A stretch of 46,632 nucleotides of DNA from Chara braunii (Eukaryota > Streptophyta > Charophyceae > Charales > Characeae), in contig BFEA01000141.1 in the NCBI GenBank assembly GCA_003427395.1, positions 795,520-842,151 on the forward strand, in the 5' to 3' direction. The first letter of the stretch is position 1. Every line of letters begins with the position of its first letter. Under the pieces are notes generated by a model. It was not told the DNA's origin. It saw only the letters and a list, made by a program, of their open reading frames with translations, and did not search any database. Shown here piece by piece: positions 10,151 to 20,875 of the stretch. Position numbers and translations under genes: made by a program.

Positions 10151-11290
10151 AGAGTGGTAAGACGATGAGAAGCAGAGCAGGGATCCGTACACCTCGTGTA
10201 GGCGTCGCCAGAATGTAATGGTAAAGCGCGGGTCACGATCGGATATGATGCTCTGAGGTAAGCCGTGATCTCTCACAACTCGGTCGAAGATGATGTTGGC
10301 GACCTCACAAGCGCTAATACGATAGCGGCACGAGATGAAACGTGCACGCTTCGTGAAGCCATCGACGACGACCAAGATAGCATCATGACCGTGCTCAGTG
10401 GGTGGGCGGAGGGGACCAATGAAATCCATCGAGATGGACTGCCAACGACCCTCAGGTATGGGTAGGAACTGAAATAACCCATACGGAAGGTGGTTCGCAA
10501 TGTTCACCTCCTGGCAGGTAGCACACTCCTGGATGTCGGCTTTGATGATGTCCTTAGACTTCGGCCAGACGTATAGGCGGCAAACACGAGCCAACGTCTT
10601 GTGGAAGCCCATATGACCGGCACCTGCCTGGTCATGGAACTCTGCTACAGCCTGGACACGGAGTTGTCCGGTGGAGGAAACGCAGATACGTGGTTCTAGC
10701 TTACCAGATCTGCCATGCCAGTACACGAGACCGTTCTCACCGAGGGAGTATGAGGGAACGGTCTTGCCACTCCGCAGGGTCGCGTGGATGACGCGATAAT
10801 CCGGGCAGTGACGGTACTGGGTGCGATATCCGTCGATCACCGACTGATCAACAGTGGTGATGGAGATGGCAGCAAGATGGATGGGTTCCTGATTGTGATC
10901 AGGATGGTGGGACAAGGCATCGGCGACGCCGTTCGTTTCACCCTTGATGGGCTGAGTGGTGAAACTGAACTCGGATAAGTCACGACACCAGTATGCCTGT
11001 CGAGGGGAGAGCTTGCACTTCGTGAGGAAAGTGTGGACAACTGAGTTGTCCGTGCACACCGTGAAGGGCGCCCCGTGCAGATAATGACGCCAATGCCGAG
11101 TAGCATAAACTACTGCGAGAACCTCACATTCATCGGCAGTGTAGTTTATCTCGGCAGCCAGTAGCTGACGGGAGTAGAAGGCGATCGGGCAATCCCCAGC
11201 ACGAGCCTCGACAGTCCCATCTTCCGCGATGGTCGGGGAGGAAGTAATGGGAGGACTGTCAGTGGAGGGAAGTGGTGGTAGGATAGGCAT
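10148..11290 (-). pseudogene. RNase H and integrase catalytic core, family A (left copy)
   Basis: The longest open pol piece, 380 codons. RNase H comes first: FYSRQLLAAEINYTADECE, then VVYATRHWRHYLHGAPFTVCTDNS. Integrase follows with an HH-CC zinc finger (GHMGFHKT ... CATCQEVN) and the DDE core: Asp in SMDFIGPL, Asp in ISDRDPRF, Glu in GQTEV just beyond the stop. The catalytic core is complete here, unlike the other copy. It is out of frame with the preceding segment (see the G8 run at 11318-11325) and ends at a TAG. Confidence 0.85.
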
Positions 11291-11306
11291 CAGTCGAGAA
11301 GCAGTG

Positions 11307-11654
11307 TCAAGCAGGAAGGGGGGGGAAGGGAGAAACGTGTTGATAAGGTGAATCAGGAGGAGAGAAAAACACCTGGGAAAGTACTGCTCCTACTGCAAAA
11401 TCTGACGCATCGGTGGTGACGATGAAGGGGCGATCAAAATCAGGGAGACAAAGAACCAGCGCACAAGTCACCGCCTTCTTGAGGGTGCGGAAGGCGTCCT
11501 CGCAGAGGGGTGTCCAAAACCACGGCGGGTTCTTCCGGAGGAGGGTGGAGGTAAGGACGTAGGAATACCTAGCGTATCCCTGAATGAAATTACTATAGTA
11601 GCTGGTGAGGCCTATGAAACTGCGAAGCTGCTTGGCAGATGTTGGGACGGCCAC
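11307..11654 (-). pseudogene. RT connection and start of RNase H, family A (left copy)
   Basis: Starts at VPTSAKQLRSFIGLTSYYSNFI, the thumb/connection region typical of Ty3/gypsy reverse transcriptase, and runs into RNase H (PFIVTTDASDFAVGAVLSQV, with its first catalytic Asp). A one-base loss separates it from the RT palm upstream (AEWP to VPTS), and the frame is lost again in the G8 run. Both lesions recur in the other copy. Confidence 0.8.
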
Positions 11655-11734
11655 TCTGCAATAGCAGTGATCTTCGCGTCGTCCATGTGGAGACCCTGGT
11701 CAGACACATGGTGTCCTAGGAAGTCCACTTTGCG

Positions 11735-12361
11735 CTAGGCAAAGCGGCACTTACTGAGCTTGGCATAGAAGTCATGCTTGCGTAAGCATTGTAGGACATC
11801 GCGGAGGTGTCTGATATGGTCTTCTAAGGTACNACTGTANACCAAGATGTCGTCCAGGTATACGAGAACGTATTCGTCAAGGATGTCCCTGAAGATATCG
11901 TTCGTCGCCGTCTGGAAGGTGGCGAGTGCATTGGTGAGGCCGAATGGCATCACCGTGAACTCGTAATGGCCGAAATGCGACTGGAAGGCGGTCTTCGGCT
12001 GGTCCTCTGCGACAACGTGGATCTGGTGGTAACCGCTACGAAAATCGATCTTCGTGAAGAAGCGGTTATCTACCAGACGGTCAAACAGTTTATCCGCGCG
12101 GGGCATGGGATAGCTGTTCTTAACCGTGTAACGGTTAAGGCCGCGATAGTCGATGTAGATGCGGAGTGTTCCGTCCGCTTTGCGAGCAAAGAGGACAAGT
12201 GCACCCCAAGGGGAGTTACTCGGTTTAATGAAACCCAGTCGAAGGAGCTCCTCAAGCTGACGCTTGAGTTCCGTCGCCTCTGGAATCGAAAGTCGGTACG
12301 GTGCCTGATGGTGAACACGATAGTCAGTCACGAGCTGGATAGAATGCTCAACACCGCGCAT
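11735..12361 (-). pseudogene. Reverse transcriptase palm, family A (left copy)
   Basis: Ty3/gypsy reverse transcriptase, fingers and palm: ELLRLGFIKPSNSPWGALV, DGTLRIYIDYRGLN, FTKIDFRSGYHQIHV (first catalytic Asp), FGLTNALATFQ and YLDDIL (catalytic Asp pair). It ends at a TAG at 11735-11737 where the other copy has CAG. Open sequence continues upstream of the apparent ATG at 12361 (FSYSGIPP), so that Met is internal to the polyprotein. Two ambiguous bases lie at 11833 and 11840. Confidence 0.9.
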
Positions 12362-12417
12362 CGGGGGAATCCCGCTGTATGAGAAATACGGGTGGAAGAC
12401 GTCGCGGTACTGTCGAA

Positions 12418-13278
12418 TCAGGTCGCGGTGTTTGCACGAGACGTATGTGTGGACTCGACAGTCGACGGCGCAGGGGCCTGGGGGTATCCGCAGGCTAACG
12501 AGTGGATGTAGATATGGGAGCCGCGAAAATGGGTGGAGGGTAAGGGGGAATCAGGCTCCAGAGAGATGAGCTCAACCTCGGGACAGAGTGGATCATAGCG
12601 AAGAAGATCCATGACGTTCACTGAGTAGAACGTGACGTCCTCCTGTCGTATGAAGTGAGCAAACTGACAAGGGGAAGTGAACGCGATGTCGGGGTGGGAC
12701 CCTGAGGGACAAGGGTCCTGGGGAGGTAGGTCGGGCGGGGTGTCGCCCGTGGTTCCAATGAACGGGATGTGATGAGTCTGACCACACTTCGTTTTGAGAA
12801 CGAGTGTCTCGGTCGCCCATTCGGCCTCTGTGCCACGGAACCGGCGACACCAGGGAGTGCCAAGGATAAAGTCGTACCCAGTCTCCAGCACGTCGAAGTA
12901 AGCGGAGGAATGGTAGCGCCTAGGCGTCTAGATACTATCCGATGACTAGAGGGTGAGGGAGAAGTGGAGGTCGGGGACCGTCTGATCGAAGAAGCGCTGC
13001 GTCTTGTTATCTCTGAGGGTAACGGAGATAGGAGAGCGAGACCCAGAGGTAGCTAGGCGAGCTTCCTCAACCACTCGAGGGTGAACGAAATCTCCCTACG
13101 AGCCAAAGTCCCATAAAGCATGGTACACCCTCGTAGATGTCCCTAGGCGAATAGGGATGGTGGGTAGGGTGCGATCAGGGTCAGAGAGCAAAGCGAGAAG
13201 ACGACGCAAGACGTTGATGTGTCTCGTGAGTCGCTCCTGACGAGCCTGCAGAATGCTCAAGTCCAGGATAGATGACAC
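12418..13278 (-). pseudogene. Aspartic protease region, family A (left copy)
   Basis: Protease that would cut the gag-pol polyprotein. The N-terminal part ends in ALWDFGS, the active-site loop (D-F-G here in place of the usual D-S/T-G), followed at once by an in-frame TAG at 13096-13098 and then GDFVHPRVVEEARL. The C-terminal half has YDFILGTPWCRRF, the usual flap/dimer motif. Two further in-frame TAGs lie around 12930-12955. Downstream of the protease is a linker to RT (DTPPDLPPQDP). The other pol copy has lost the protease through recombination. Confidence 0.75.
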
Positions 13279-13604
13279 AACATCATCGTGAGTCGCCAGC
13301 TGAGCGCTACAACGGGTTGTGCGAATGGCACGACGCGTCGGAAGTCTCGGGGGAGAAGCGCTAGATGCGGCGGTCTGCTAAGAGGCAGACGATACCTTGA
13401 CAGACGACGGGGCAGAGAGAACTGCGTCTGTCATGCCCTGAGGATCCTCTGGTGGGGTAGCCAAAGGGGCAAACCGCGACTCGGTGGTCGGGAACGCAGC
13501 TACGTGCGAGGCCTTAGGGGCACACTGCACCATGGCTAGGTGGGTGGGGCTGGCCGGGCGGGGCCGGGGGTGGACTGAGATCGACGCTGACGAGAGATAT
13601 CAGC

Positions 13605-13871
13605 CTAGTGCCGATCGAGGGCGGTATGGTATGGACACCGTGAGGAGGTGTGTCCATCCAGGCTGCAACGAAGCCAGCCGCAGCGGGCCTCGAGGGCGGC
13701 ACGCTCCTCAGGAGATAGAGCTCCGCGAGGAGGGACGAAACCCTGCGGGAGGTCTATCTGGGGAACGGTGGGTGCGAGGGTGCCAGCCTGTGCCACCCGA
13801 CTACGCGCACGACCCATGGCAGACATGGCCATCTGCAGGCGCTCAGCCACTAGGACAGTGTCGTCATCCAA
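13605..13871 (-). pseudogene. Gag-A nucleocapsid segment with zinc knuckle
   Basis: In frame with the capsid segment through a TAG at 13878-13880. The C-terminal part reads CGWLRCSLDGHTSSRC, a CCHC knuckle with slightly wide first spacing, as expected of an RNA-packaging nucleocapsid. It ends at another in-frame TAG (13605-13607). Between here and the protease (13279-13604) the sequence has several stops and no clear motif. Confidence 0.7.
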
Positions 13872-13877
13872 GTGATA

Positions 13878-14774
13878 CTAGATAACGTCCCGAAGCTCGA
13901 TGTCCTCGTGGGTGTCGCCAACGGTAGGGTCGAGCTCGGCTGAGGCATCCTCTCCATACTCGAGAGAACTGTAGTGCCAAGAGAATGGCGCTCCAAGTCG
14001 AGCCGGGCGACGAAAACGACCAGCTAACGAGGAGTGGCCTCTGGTGGTACCACGAGACTGGGAGGTGGCGGCTGGCCGCGAAGAGGATGGAGCGACGGAG
14101 AAGCGACTGCGCATCCTCTGGTACTGACGCGCAACCACGTATGTCTGTTCCGCGGAAGAGAATGATCGCCTCCATAGCTCTAGGCGGTAGTCAGTCGGCA
14201 GGCTGACAAGGAACTGGTCGGTGAGTGTGACCTCCGGTAGGAACGTCTCGTAACAGACAAGGCGAGCCTCCTGAAACACTCGGATGTGACGCTCCAGGTC
14301 GGCCGGTACAGAGGGCCCTGACCATCTGGTCTGGGTGATGCGGTCTAGGGCGTCGGTGGCGTCATGACGAGCGCCGAAGCGGTCCTGAAGGAAGGCCACG
14401 AAGTCGGCCAGAGTGGGGACCTCACCCACGCGGAGACGCTGGGTATAATGATCCTCCCACACAGTGGAAGGGCTACCTCGCAATTTGGTTGTGAGCACAT
14501 CGCACCACAACTCCTGACGGGTGGTTAACATAGAGAGTGTGCGCGTTGCTATCTGCAACCAGCGAGAGACACGGGATGTGCCATCATACTCGGGAATGTC
14601 CGTGGTGCNCATAGGAGGATGTCCACTGTGCTGATGGCGGGGGGAAAGAGCTCGAGGCGAGAGCACTGCGGCGGCGTAAGTCGCGGCCGCTGCAGGGGCA
14701 GAGGTGGAGGAAGGCTGTGGGCCGTGGCCGCTAGCGGATGTCCTAGCAGACGAGGAAGCAACGGCCGCAGGCAA
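13878..14774 (-). pseudogene. Gag-A capsid, N-terminally truncated
   Basis: Retrotransposon gag (capsid) domain. It reads IPEYDGTSRVSRWLQIATRT, then TVWEDHYTQ, FVAFLQDRFGARHDATDALDRI and LVSLPTDYRLELWRR, the pattern of the Ty3-type gag family, followed by a Ser/Arg-rich basic tail. The N-terminal Pro/Ser/Ala-rich part seen at 4812-5669 is missing: about 1.2 kb is absent and the leader joins directly at about 14806 (junction AGAGGGAA). Confidence 0.85.
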
Positions 14775-14840
14775 CTGTCCCGGAATGGCTAGGTAAGAGG
14801 GAAAATAACTTATTTATTTATTTTTTTGAAAATTTCGGCA

Positions 14841-15205
14841 GCATTTTCTTACCGCAACGGGGTCAAAATGTGCAAAGAGAAAGGAGAGACTAGGAGAAGC
14901 ACACTAATTTTTACAATGCCGCAAATTAAAAATTTCAAAAAAATAAGTAAATAAATAAATAAGGAGGCGAAGGAGAGTGAAGAGAAACTAACTAAGTTTT
15001 GAATTTTTCAAAAATTTCGGCAGCCTTTCGTTACCCCCATGAGGTCGAAATGTGCCGTGAAGAAGAAAGACTAAGAAAAATAATAAGATTTTGCCAGCAC
15101 TTCGCTACCCCCAAGGGGTCAAAATGTGCTGAAAAAGACTAAGTATGAAGAAAACAGAAATTTCCGGTAACACTTCGTTACTCCCACGGGGTCAAAATCT
15201 ATGTT
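14841..15205. repeat. Hairpin repeats in the family A leader (right copy)
   Basis: Counterparts of the four units at 6035-6402. The unit at 15018-15057 pairs better here than in the left copy: CGGCA with TGCCG, TTTCG with CGAAA, ACC with GGT. The unit at 15095-15131 keeps CAGCAC with GTGCTG. The last one (about 15160-15205) is decayed. Confidence 0.65.
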
Positions 15206-16415
15206 GAAAGCAAGAATGACTAAGTCCTAATCAGATTTTAGCAAAAAAATTTCAAATTTTCAGAATAAATAAAGGAAAATAAAATAAATCAGAAAGATGA
15301 GAAAACAAGTAGGGAATAAAATAATTCGAATTTTTAGGCAAAAAAAGAAGATTGAAATCAAAGAGAAAGAGAAAAGAAGAAAAACATAAAAAATCGAAGT
15401 TGGGGGGCGGGCGGGGATGAAAAAGTGATGAAAAAAAAAGAAATAAGTGGGAAAGAAAAAAAATTGAAGTGGTACGTGAGGGGGATGATGGGGTTGTAGT
15501 TGGGGGAAGAAAGGAGGAGAGCAGGGTGAGAGAATGAAAGAGAAAGCTATTAAAAAGGTAAAGAAAAGAGGGAGAGGTTAGTAAAAGAAGGTGAGTGGAG
15601 AGAGAGGAGAGAAAAACATGGTGGGAGATGAGTGAAGAGGGAGGGGTATGAGAGATTAATGGGAAGGAGAGGAGAGAAGTAGGGAAAAGAAGCAAGGAGA
15701 GTGAGGTTGGGAGAGAAGAGAGTAAAAATATGGTAGTGGATGGAGAAAGAGTGAAGGGGATGAGAGATTAGTGGGGAGAAGAGGAGAGAAATGAGAAAAG
15801 TGGAGAGAGGAGTGAGAAAAGGTGATGGATGAGTGATGGTGAGAGAAAAAGAAGGTCAGATGATGAAGGGGAGAGAGGGACAAGGGAGTGGGAGAGTGGA
15901 TTAATGATGAGAGAGGTGATACCCAACTCTAGGGTAACCAAGAGCATAAAAATTCACCAAGATCCACAACATCTTCGCCTTCACACACCCCTTGGGAGGA
16001 GGGATCTTCAAGGTGGTGATGAACTGCTGCTGCACATTATCAGCGGTTGGTTGAGATCTTGATCAGCCACCCAGTTCCACTGTAGTGCAGCCCCCTAGCC
16101 AGGGGGGTCTTCAAAAAAATCCTCAGCAACCTGCCACTTGGCACTTTTGGAAATGGTCACGGGTCAAGAAAGGAGAGGTAGAGGGCAGAATCTCTTTTGC
16201 CAATAACTTTTCACCCGCTAGGTGAAATTCGGCAAAAGAGGTCTTGTTGGAAAGCTTTTTGAAAGCCGCTTCCAACGAGATAAGGCGCAGCATTAGCCAC
16301 AGCGCTCATTGAAAAAAAACGAGCGCGGGTGGTTTTGGGAGATTAAAAACAAAGCACGATCTTTAAAAGATTGTAGCTCCTCAACCACCGTACAAACTTT
16401 ACCGCTCTATAGGTT

Positions 16416-16655
16416 NNNNNNNNNNNNNNNNNNNNNNNNNNNNNNNNNNNNNNNNNNNNNNNNNNNNNNNNNNNNNNNNNNNNNNNNNNNNNNNNNNNNN
16501 NNNNNNNNNNNNNNNNNNNNNNNNNNNNNNNNNNNNNNNNNNNNNNNNNNNNNNNNNNNNNNNNNNNNNNNNNNNNNNNNNNNNNNNNNNNNNNNNNNNN
16601 NNNNNNNNNNNNNNNNNNNNNNNNNNNNNNNNNNNNNNNNNNNNNNNNNNNNNNN
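16416..16655. other. Assembly gap (240 N)
   Basis: Unresolved bases within the family A leader. Open frames drawn across it are meaningless. Confidence 0.99.
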
Positions 16656-16711
16656 ACTGATAGGTGGGGTGGGTGGGGGAGAGGAGCAGGGAGGAAAGCC
16701 TGCTCTGATAC

Positions 16712-16723
16712 CAGTGTGACGGA
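16712..16723 (-). promoter_or_regulatory. Primer binding site, family A (right copy)
   Basis: Minus strand reads TGGTATCAGAGC, a full twelve-base match to the plant initiator tRNA-Met 3' end, one base after the LTR end ...CCGTCACA. Confidence 0.88.
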
Positions 16724-16724
16724 C

Positions 16725-17691
16725 CCGCTGGGATGGCGGTCCGTCAGGATGAAGACGAAGGGATGAGGATAAGGGAGATGGAGATGGAGATGGAAGGGAC
16801 AGCGCAACTCCAACGCAGACTCAACACGCACGTACTCCAATCTGTGCAAATGAAGAATGAGCCACAAAACAGACTGCAGCTGGGGTATACCCCCAATGGA
16901 CTAATTGGACTGGACTGGACTGACCTGGTACCGACAGTGGTACCGGGCAGGACTGATCTGGACTGAATAACCACACGGCCTGTGGGATCAGTCCACGGCC
17001 TGGTCCCACAGGCCGAACAGGGAAAATGGCCAGATAGGCCCTGGCTGTAGGCCAGGGCAGATAGAGGCCCATTGCACGATCTTTAGACCTGTAGTGGATC
17101 GCAAAAGCCATAAACACGCTATCCGCTAAAGCAGCGGAACTCTGCAACAAAGAAAGCTGAGAACTCTAGGATGCGGAGCAAGCTCCATGCGGAGTCCATG
17201 CGATGCAGCCTAAGCTACATAATGTCATACAAAAAAACAAATGTCTGATATCCACATCCTGGTTAATAGCAGAAAATGAAATGTAGCGTGGTACAATCCT
17301 AGAGTCCTAGAGGCAACTGCCTCGGTACTGAAAGGAAAATAGAGCAATATGTCACAAGGTCATGTCGTGTCGCTAAACCACTAAGAGTGGGATGGTCTCA
17401 TAGGGGGGTGAATGCAGCCTAAGAATCGAAACTCCTAAGGGCAGTCACACAAAAAGGTGGGATAGGTCATCAGGCTCGAGGTAGGGGAATGGTAGTGAAC
17501 AAAACCAATGACCCTAACAGATAGACCATCAAGGCGGGTAATGCTCGGCAAGGGTGATACCCTGCAGGGTCGACCATGAAAAGAGGGAGCCTGGAATAAG
17601 GAGATATGCCTAACTGAAGGCATGCAACGGCCGGCGCTAGGGTTATGAGGCCAGTGGGTGAGGGAAACATGCACACAACTCAGAGGGAGCG
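16725..17691 (-). mobile_element. LTR of gypsy family A (right copy), right end lost
   Basis: Matches 7845-8810 with scattered substitutions. At about 17691 the LTR sequence (GCACACAACTCA) runs directly into the tail of the chromodomain ORF, without the stop codon and the roughly 400 bases found in the left copy. So the LTR start and polypurine tract of this copy are deleted, and it could not prime plus-strand DNA. It serves at once as the 3' LTR of the pol to its right and the 5' LTR of the gag-pol to its left. Confidence 0.7.
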
Positions 17692-18023
17692 GGCTTGGAA
17701 GCGACCGTCTGCGGCTGAGGAACGGCCTCGGAGGCGACCGTCTGCGGCTGAGGAACGGCCTAAGAGGGAGCGGGCTCGTCCTCAGCAATCTCCTCAGCCG
17801 GAGGAGGAGGAAGAGGGTCAGTCGGCTGAGCAGAGGCAGATATCTCAGCACGACGAGTACGATCATATGCACGCACCAACATCCTGGCGTGTTTCAAGTG
17901 CTCAAGGGGCTCCCAAGTAGCCTCCTCATCAGGGTAGCCCTTCCAACGCAGAAGGTACTCGATGCGTGGAGGGGTATCGTCGGTAACTCGGCGTGATACG
18001 ATGTCGGAAACAACGAACTCCTA
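17692..18023 (-). pseudogene. Chromodomain, family A (right copy)
   Basis: Same chromodomain as at 9167-9508 (YLVRWKGYPDE, ATWEPLEHL). The tail carries a TAG at 17760-17762 where the left copy has GAG, and a 33-base tandem duplication (17701-17733 and 17734-17766) repeating AVPQPQTVAS. The natural stop is missing because of the deletion into the LTR. A TAG at 18021-18023 separates it from the integrase, as in the left copy. Confidence 0.8.
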
Positions 18024-18665
18024 GTTACCGTCCACCATCATAGGTGGAGGGCGCTCATAAGGGCGTCCGGCAAAGCGCTCGGATGGTCTACGATAAGGAC
18101 GCAGCAAGGAGATATGATAAACATCGTGTACGCGAGCCTGTCGAAGGTAATCAGGTAGCTTCACACGGAAGCTGACCGGACTAACGGCAGTATCAAAACC
18201 GACGGCCTAAAGGATGCGGCATAAACTGAAGAAACGATGCCTGAACTTGCGAAGCGTATTTGCTTCGAGCTGTAAGTGGCGTGCGTCGACAAGCACATCG
18301 TCACCGACTTTAAATGGATGATCCATTCGTGATCGGTTCGCTCGTGCGACCATGCGAGTCTGGGAGTCGGTTAGACTCTCGTGTGCGCGCTTCATAATCG
18401 TCGCCATGTGGGCAATCCAGTCGTCAAGCGCAAGGCAACGAGTGTCCGGGCGCAACCGCGATGGTCGTAGGAAATCCGCGGGTACGCGAGGGTGGTAGTC
18501 AAGGTCGCAATGGAATGACGACATCCCCGTGGCTGGCCAAATAGCGTGGTTGTACGCAATCTCCGCGTGGGCTAAGTGTAAGTCTCACTGCTGGTCATCC
18601 CTAACAAACTTTCGGAGGATATTACCGAGAGTTTTATTGGTGACCTCAGTCTGACCATCCGTCTA
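18024..18665 (-). pseudogene. Integrase C-terminal part, family A (right copy)
   Basis: Fully resolved version of 9509-10150, with MVARANRSRMDHPFKVGDD, VDARHLQLEANTLRKF and a GPY/F-like end (RPYRRPSERF). Stops: TAG at about 18207, TGA at 18585-18587 and TAG at 18663-18665. The last two are shared with the left copy. Confidence 0.75.
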
Positions 18666-19331
18666 AGGGTGGTAAGACGATGAGAAGCGGAGCTGGGATC
18701 CGTACACCTCGTGTAGGCGTCGTCAGAATGTGCTGGTAAAGCGCGGGTCATGATCGGAGATGATGCTCTGAGGTAAGCCGTGATCTTTCACGATTCGGTC
18801 GAAGACGATGTCGGCGACCTGACGAGCACTAATACGATAGCAGCACGGGACAAAACGTGCACGCTTCGTGAAGCGATCGACGACGACCAAGATAGCATCA
18901 TGACCTCGCACAGTGGGTGGGTGGATGGACTGCCAACGACCCTGAGGTATGGGAAGGGGCTGAAACAACCCATACGGAAGGTGGTTCGCACTGTTCACCT
19001 CCTGGCAGGTAGGACACTCCTGGATGTAGGCTTTGACGAAGTCCTTAGACTTCGGCCAGACGTATAGGTGGCAAACACGAGTCAACGTCTTGTGGAAGCC
19101 CATATGACTGACAGCTGCCTAGTCATGGAACTCTGCTACAGCCTGGACGCGGAGCTGTCCGGTGGAGGGAACGCAGATACGTGGTTCTAGCTGACTAGAT
19201 CTGCCATGCCAGTACACGAGACCATTCTCACCGAGGGAGTATGAGGGAACGGTCTTACCACTCCACAGGGTCGCGTGGATGACGCGATAATCCGGGCAGT
19301 GACGGTACTGGGTGCGATATGCGTCGATCAC
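18663..19331 (-). pseudogene. Integrase core and zinc finger, family A (right copy)
   Basis: Zinc finger (MGFHKT ... CPTCQEVN) and core (GHDAILVVVDRFTKRARF, IISDHDPRF). A deletion of about 24 bases at about 18917 removes the SMDFIGPL block with the first catalytic Asp, so this integrase would be dead whatever its stops. The segment upstream (19119-19331) carries the linker from RNase H (YRTQYRHCPDYRVIHATL). A stop between the two falls at about 19119. Confidence 0.8.
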
Positions 19332-19810
19332 CGACTGATCAACAGTGGTGGGATGGGTTCCTGATTGTGATCAGGACGGGGGAACAAGGCATCGGCGACG
19401 CGGTTCGTTTCACCCTTGATGGGCTGAGTGGTGAAACTGAACTCGGATAAGTCACGCCACCAGTGTGCCTGTCGAGGGGAGAGCTTGGGCTTCGTGAGGA
19501 AAGCCTGGACAAGTGAGTTGTCCGTGCATACCGTGAAGGGCGCCCCGTGCAGATAATGACGCCAATGCCGGGTAGCATAAACTACTGCGAGAACCTCACA
19601 TTCATCAGCAGTGTAGTTTATCTCGGCAGGCAGTAGCTGACGGGAGTAGAAGGTGATTGGGCAATCCCCAGCACGAGCCTCGACAGTCCCATCCTCCGCG
19701 ATGGTCGGGGAGTAAGTAATGGGAGGGCTGTAAGTGGAGGGAAGTGGTGGTAGGATAGGCATCAGTCGAGAAGCAGTGTCAAGCAAAAAGGGGGGGGAAG
19801 GGAGACACAT
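19328..19810 (-). pseudogene. RNase H, family A (right copy)
   Basis: RNase H domain with FYSRQLLPAEINYTADECE and HGAPFTVCTDNS. About 15 bases are missing compared with the left copy just after VDQS. The segment begins in the region of the G8 run at 19790-19797, where the frame shifts exactly as it does in the left copy (11318-11325). Confidence 0.8.
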
Positions 19811-20126
19811 GTTGATAAGGTGAATCAGGAGGAGAGGAAAACACCTGGGAAAGTACTGCTCCTACTGCAAAATTTGACGCATCGGTGGTGACGATGAAGG
19901 GGCGATCAAAATCAGGGAGACGAAGAACCGGTGCACAAGTCACCGCCTTCTTGAGGGCGTGGAAGGCGTCCTCGCAGAGGGGTGTCCAAAACCACGGCGG
20001 GTTCTTCCGAAGGAGGGTGGAGGTAAGGACGTAGGAATACCTAGCGTATCCCCGAATGAAATTACTATAGTAGTTGGTGAGGCCTAGGAAACTGCGAAGC
20101 TGCTTGGCAGATGTGGGGACAGCCAC
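19779..20126 (-). pseudogene. RT connection and start of RNase H, family A (right copy)
   Basis: VPTSAKQLRSFLGLTNYYSNFI to PFIVTTDASNFAVGAVLSQV, corresponding to 11307-11654. It overlaps the RT frame because of the same one-base loss between AEW and VPTS (around 20122). Confidence 0.8.
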
Positions 20127-20875
20127 TCTGCAATAGCAGTGATCTTCGCGTTGTCCATGTGGAAACCCTGATCAGACACATGGTGTCCTAGGAAGTCCAC
20201 TTTGCGCTGGGCAAAGTGACACTTAATGAGCTTGGCATAGAAGCCATGCTTGCGTAAGCACTGTAGGACATCGCGGAGGTGTCTAATATGGTCTTCTAAG
20301 GTACGACTGTAGACCAAGATGTCGTCCAGGTATACGAGAACGTATTTCTCAAGGATGTCCCTGAAGATATTGTTCATCGCCGTTTGGAAGGTGGCGGGTG
20401 CATTGGTGAGGCCGAATGGCGTCACGGTGAACTCGTAATGGCCGAAGTGCGACCGGAAGGCGGTCTTCGGCTGGTTCTCTGCGGCAACGCGGATCCGGTG
20501 GTAACCGTTACGAAGATCGATCTTCATGAAGAAGCGGTTGTCTGCTAGACGATCAAACAGCTCATCTGTGCGGGGCATGGGATAGTTGTTCTTAACCGTG
20601 TAACAGTTAAGGCCGCGATAGTCGATGCAGAGGCGGAGTGTTCCGTCCGCTTTGCGAGCAAAGAGGACAGGTGCACCCCAAGGGGAGTTATTCGGTTTAA
20701 TGAAACCCAGTCGAAGGAGCTTCTCAAGCTGACGCTTGAGTTCCGTCGCCTCTGGAATCGAGAGTCGGTACGGTGCCTGATAGTGAACACGATAGTCAGG
20801 CACGAGATGGATAGAATGCTCAACACCGCGCATCGGGGGAATCCCGCTGTATGAGAAATACTGGGGGAAGCATCG
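20084..20875 (-). pseudogene. Reverse transcriptase palm, family A (right copy)
   Basis: The best-preserved RT of the window: KLLRLGFIKPNNSPWGAPV, DGTLRLCIDYRGLN, FMKIDLRNGYHRIRV, FGLTNAPATFQ, YLDDILVYSRTL and KVDFLGHHVSDQG, open over about 250 codons. Both catalytic motifs (Asp in FMKIDL, YLDD) are present. Coming from the N-terminal side, a one-base loss at about 20865 breaks the frame between LIREY and the RT. Confidence 0.9.

Larger units (their letters stand above)
14806..16711 (-). other. Untranslated leader of gypsy family A (right copy)
   Basis: Repeats about 6000-7831 almost base for base, including the hairpins, the C/T-rich tract (plus-strand A/G, about 15360-15930) and the segment before the primer site. 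An assembly gap of 240 Ns (16416-16655) falls where the left copy has a T run and flanking sequence (about 7630-7790). Confidence 0.7.

Noticed and set aside
9500-13880. Stop-codon reassignment suggested by many in-frame TAGs
   Set aside because: TGA stops and frameshifts occur as well, and the other copy has CAG at one of the TAG sites; decay explains it better.
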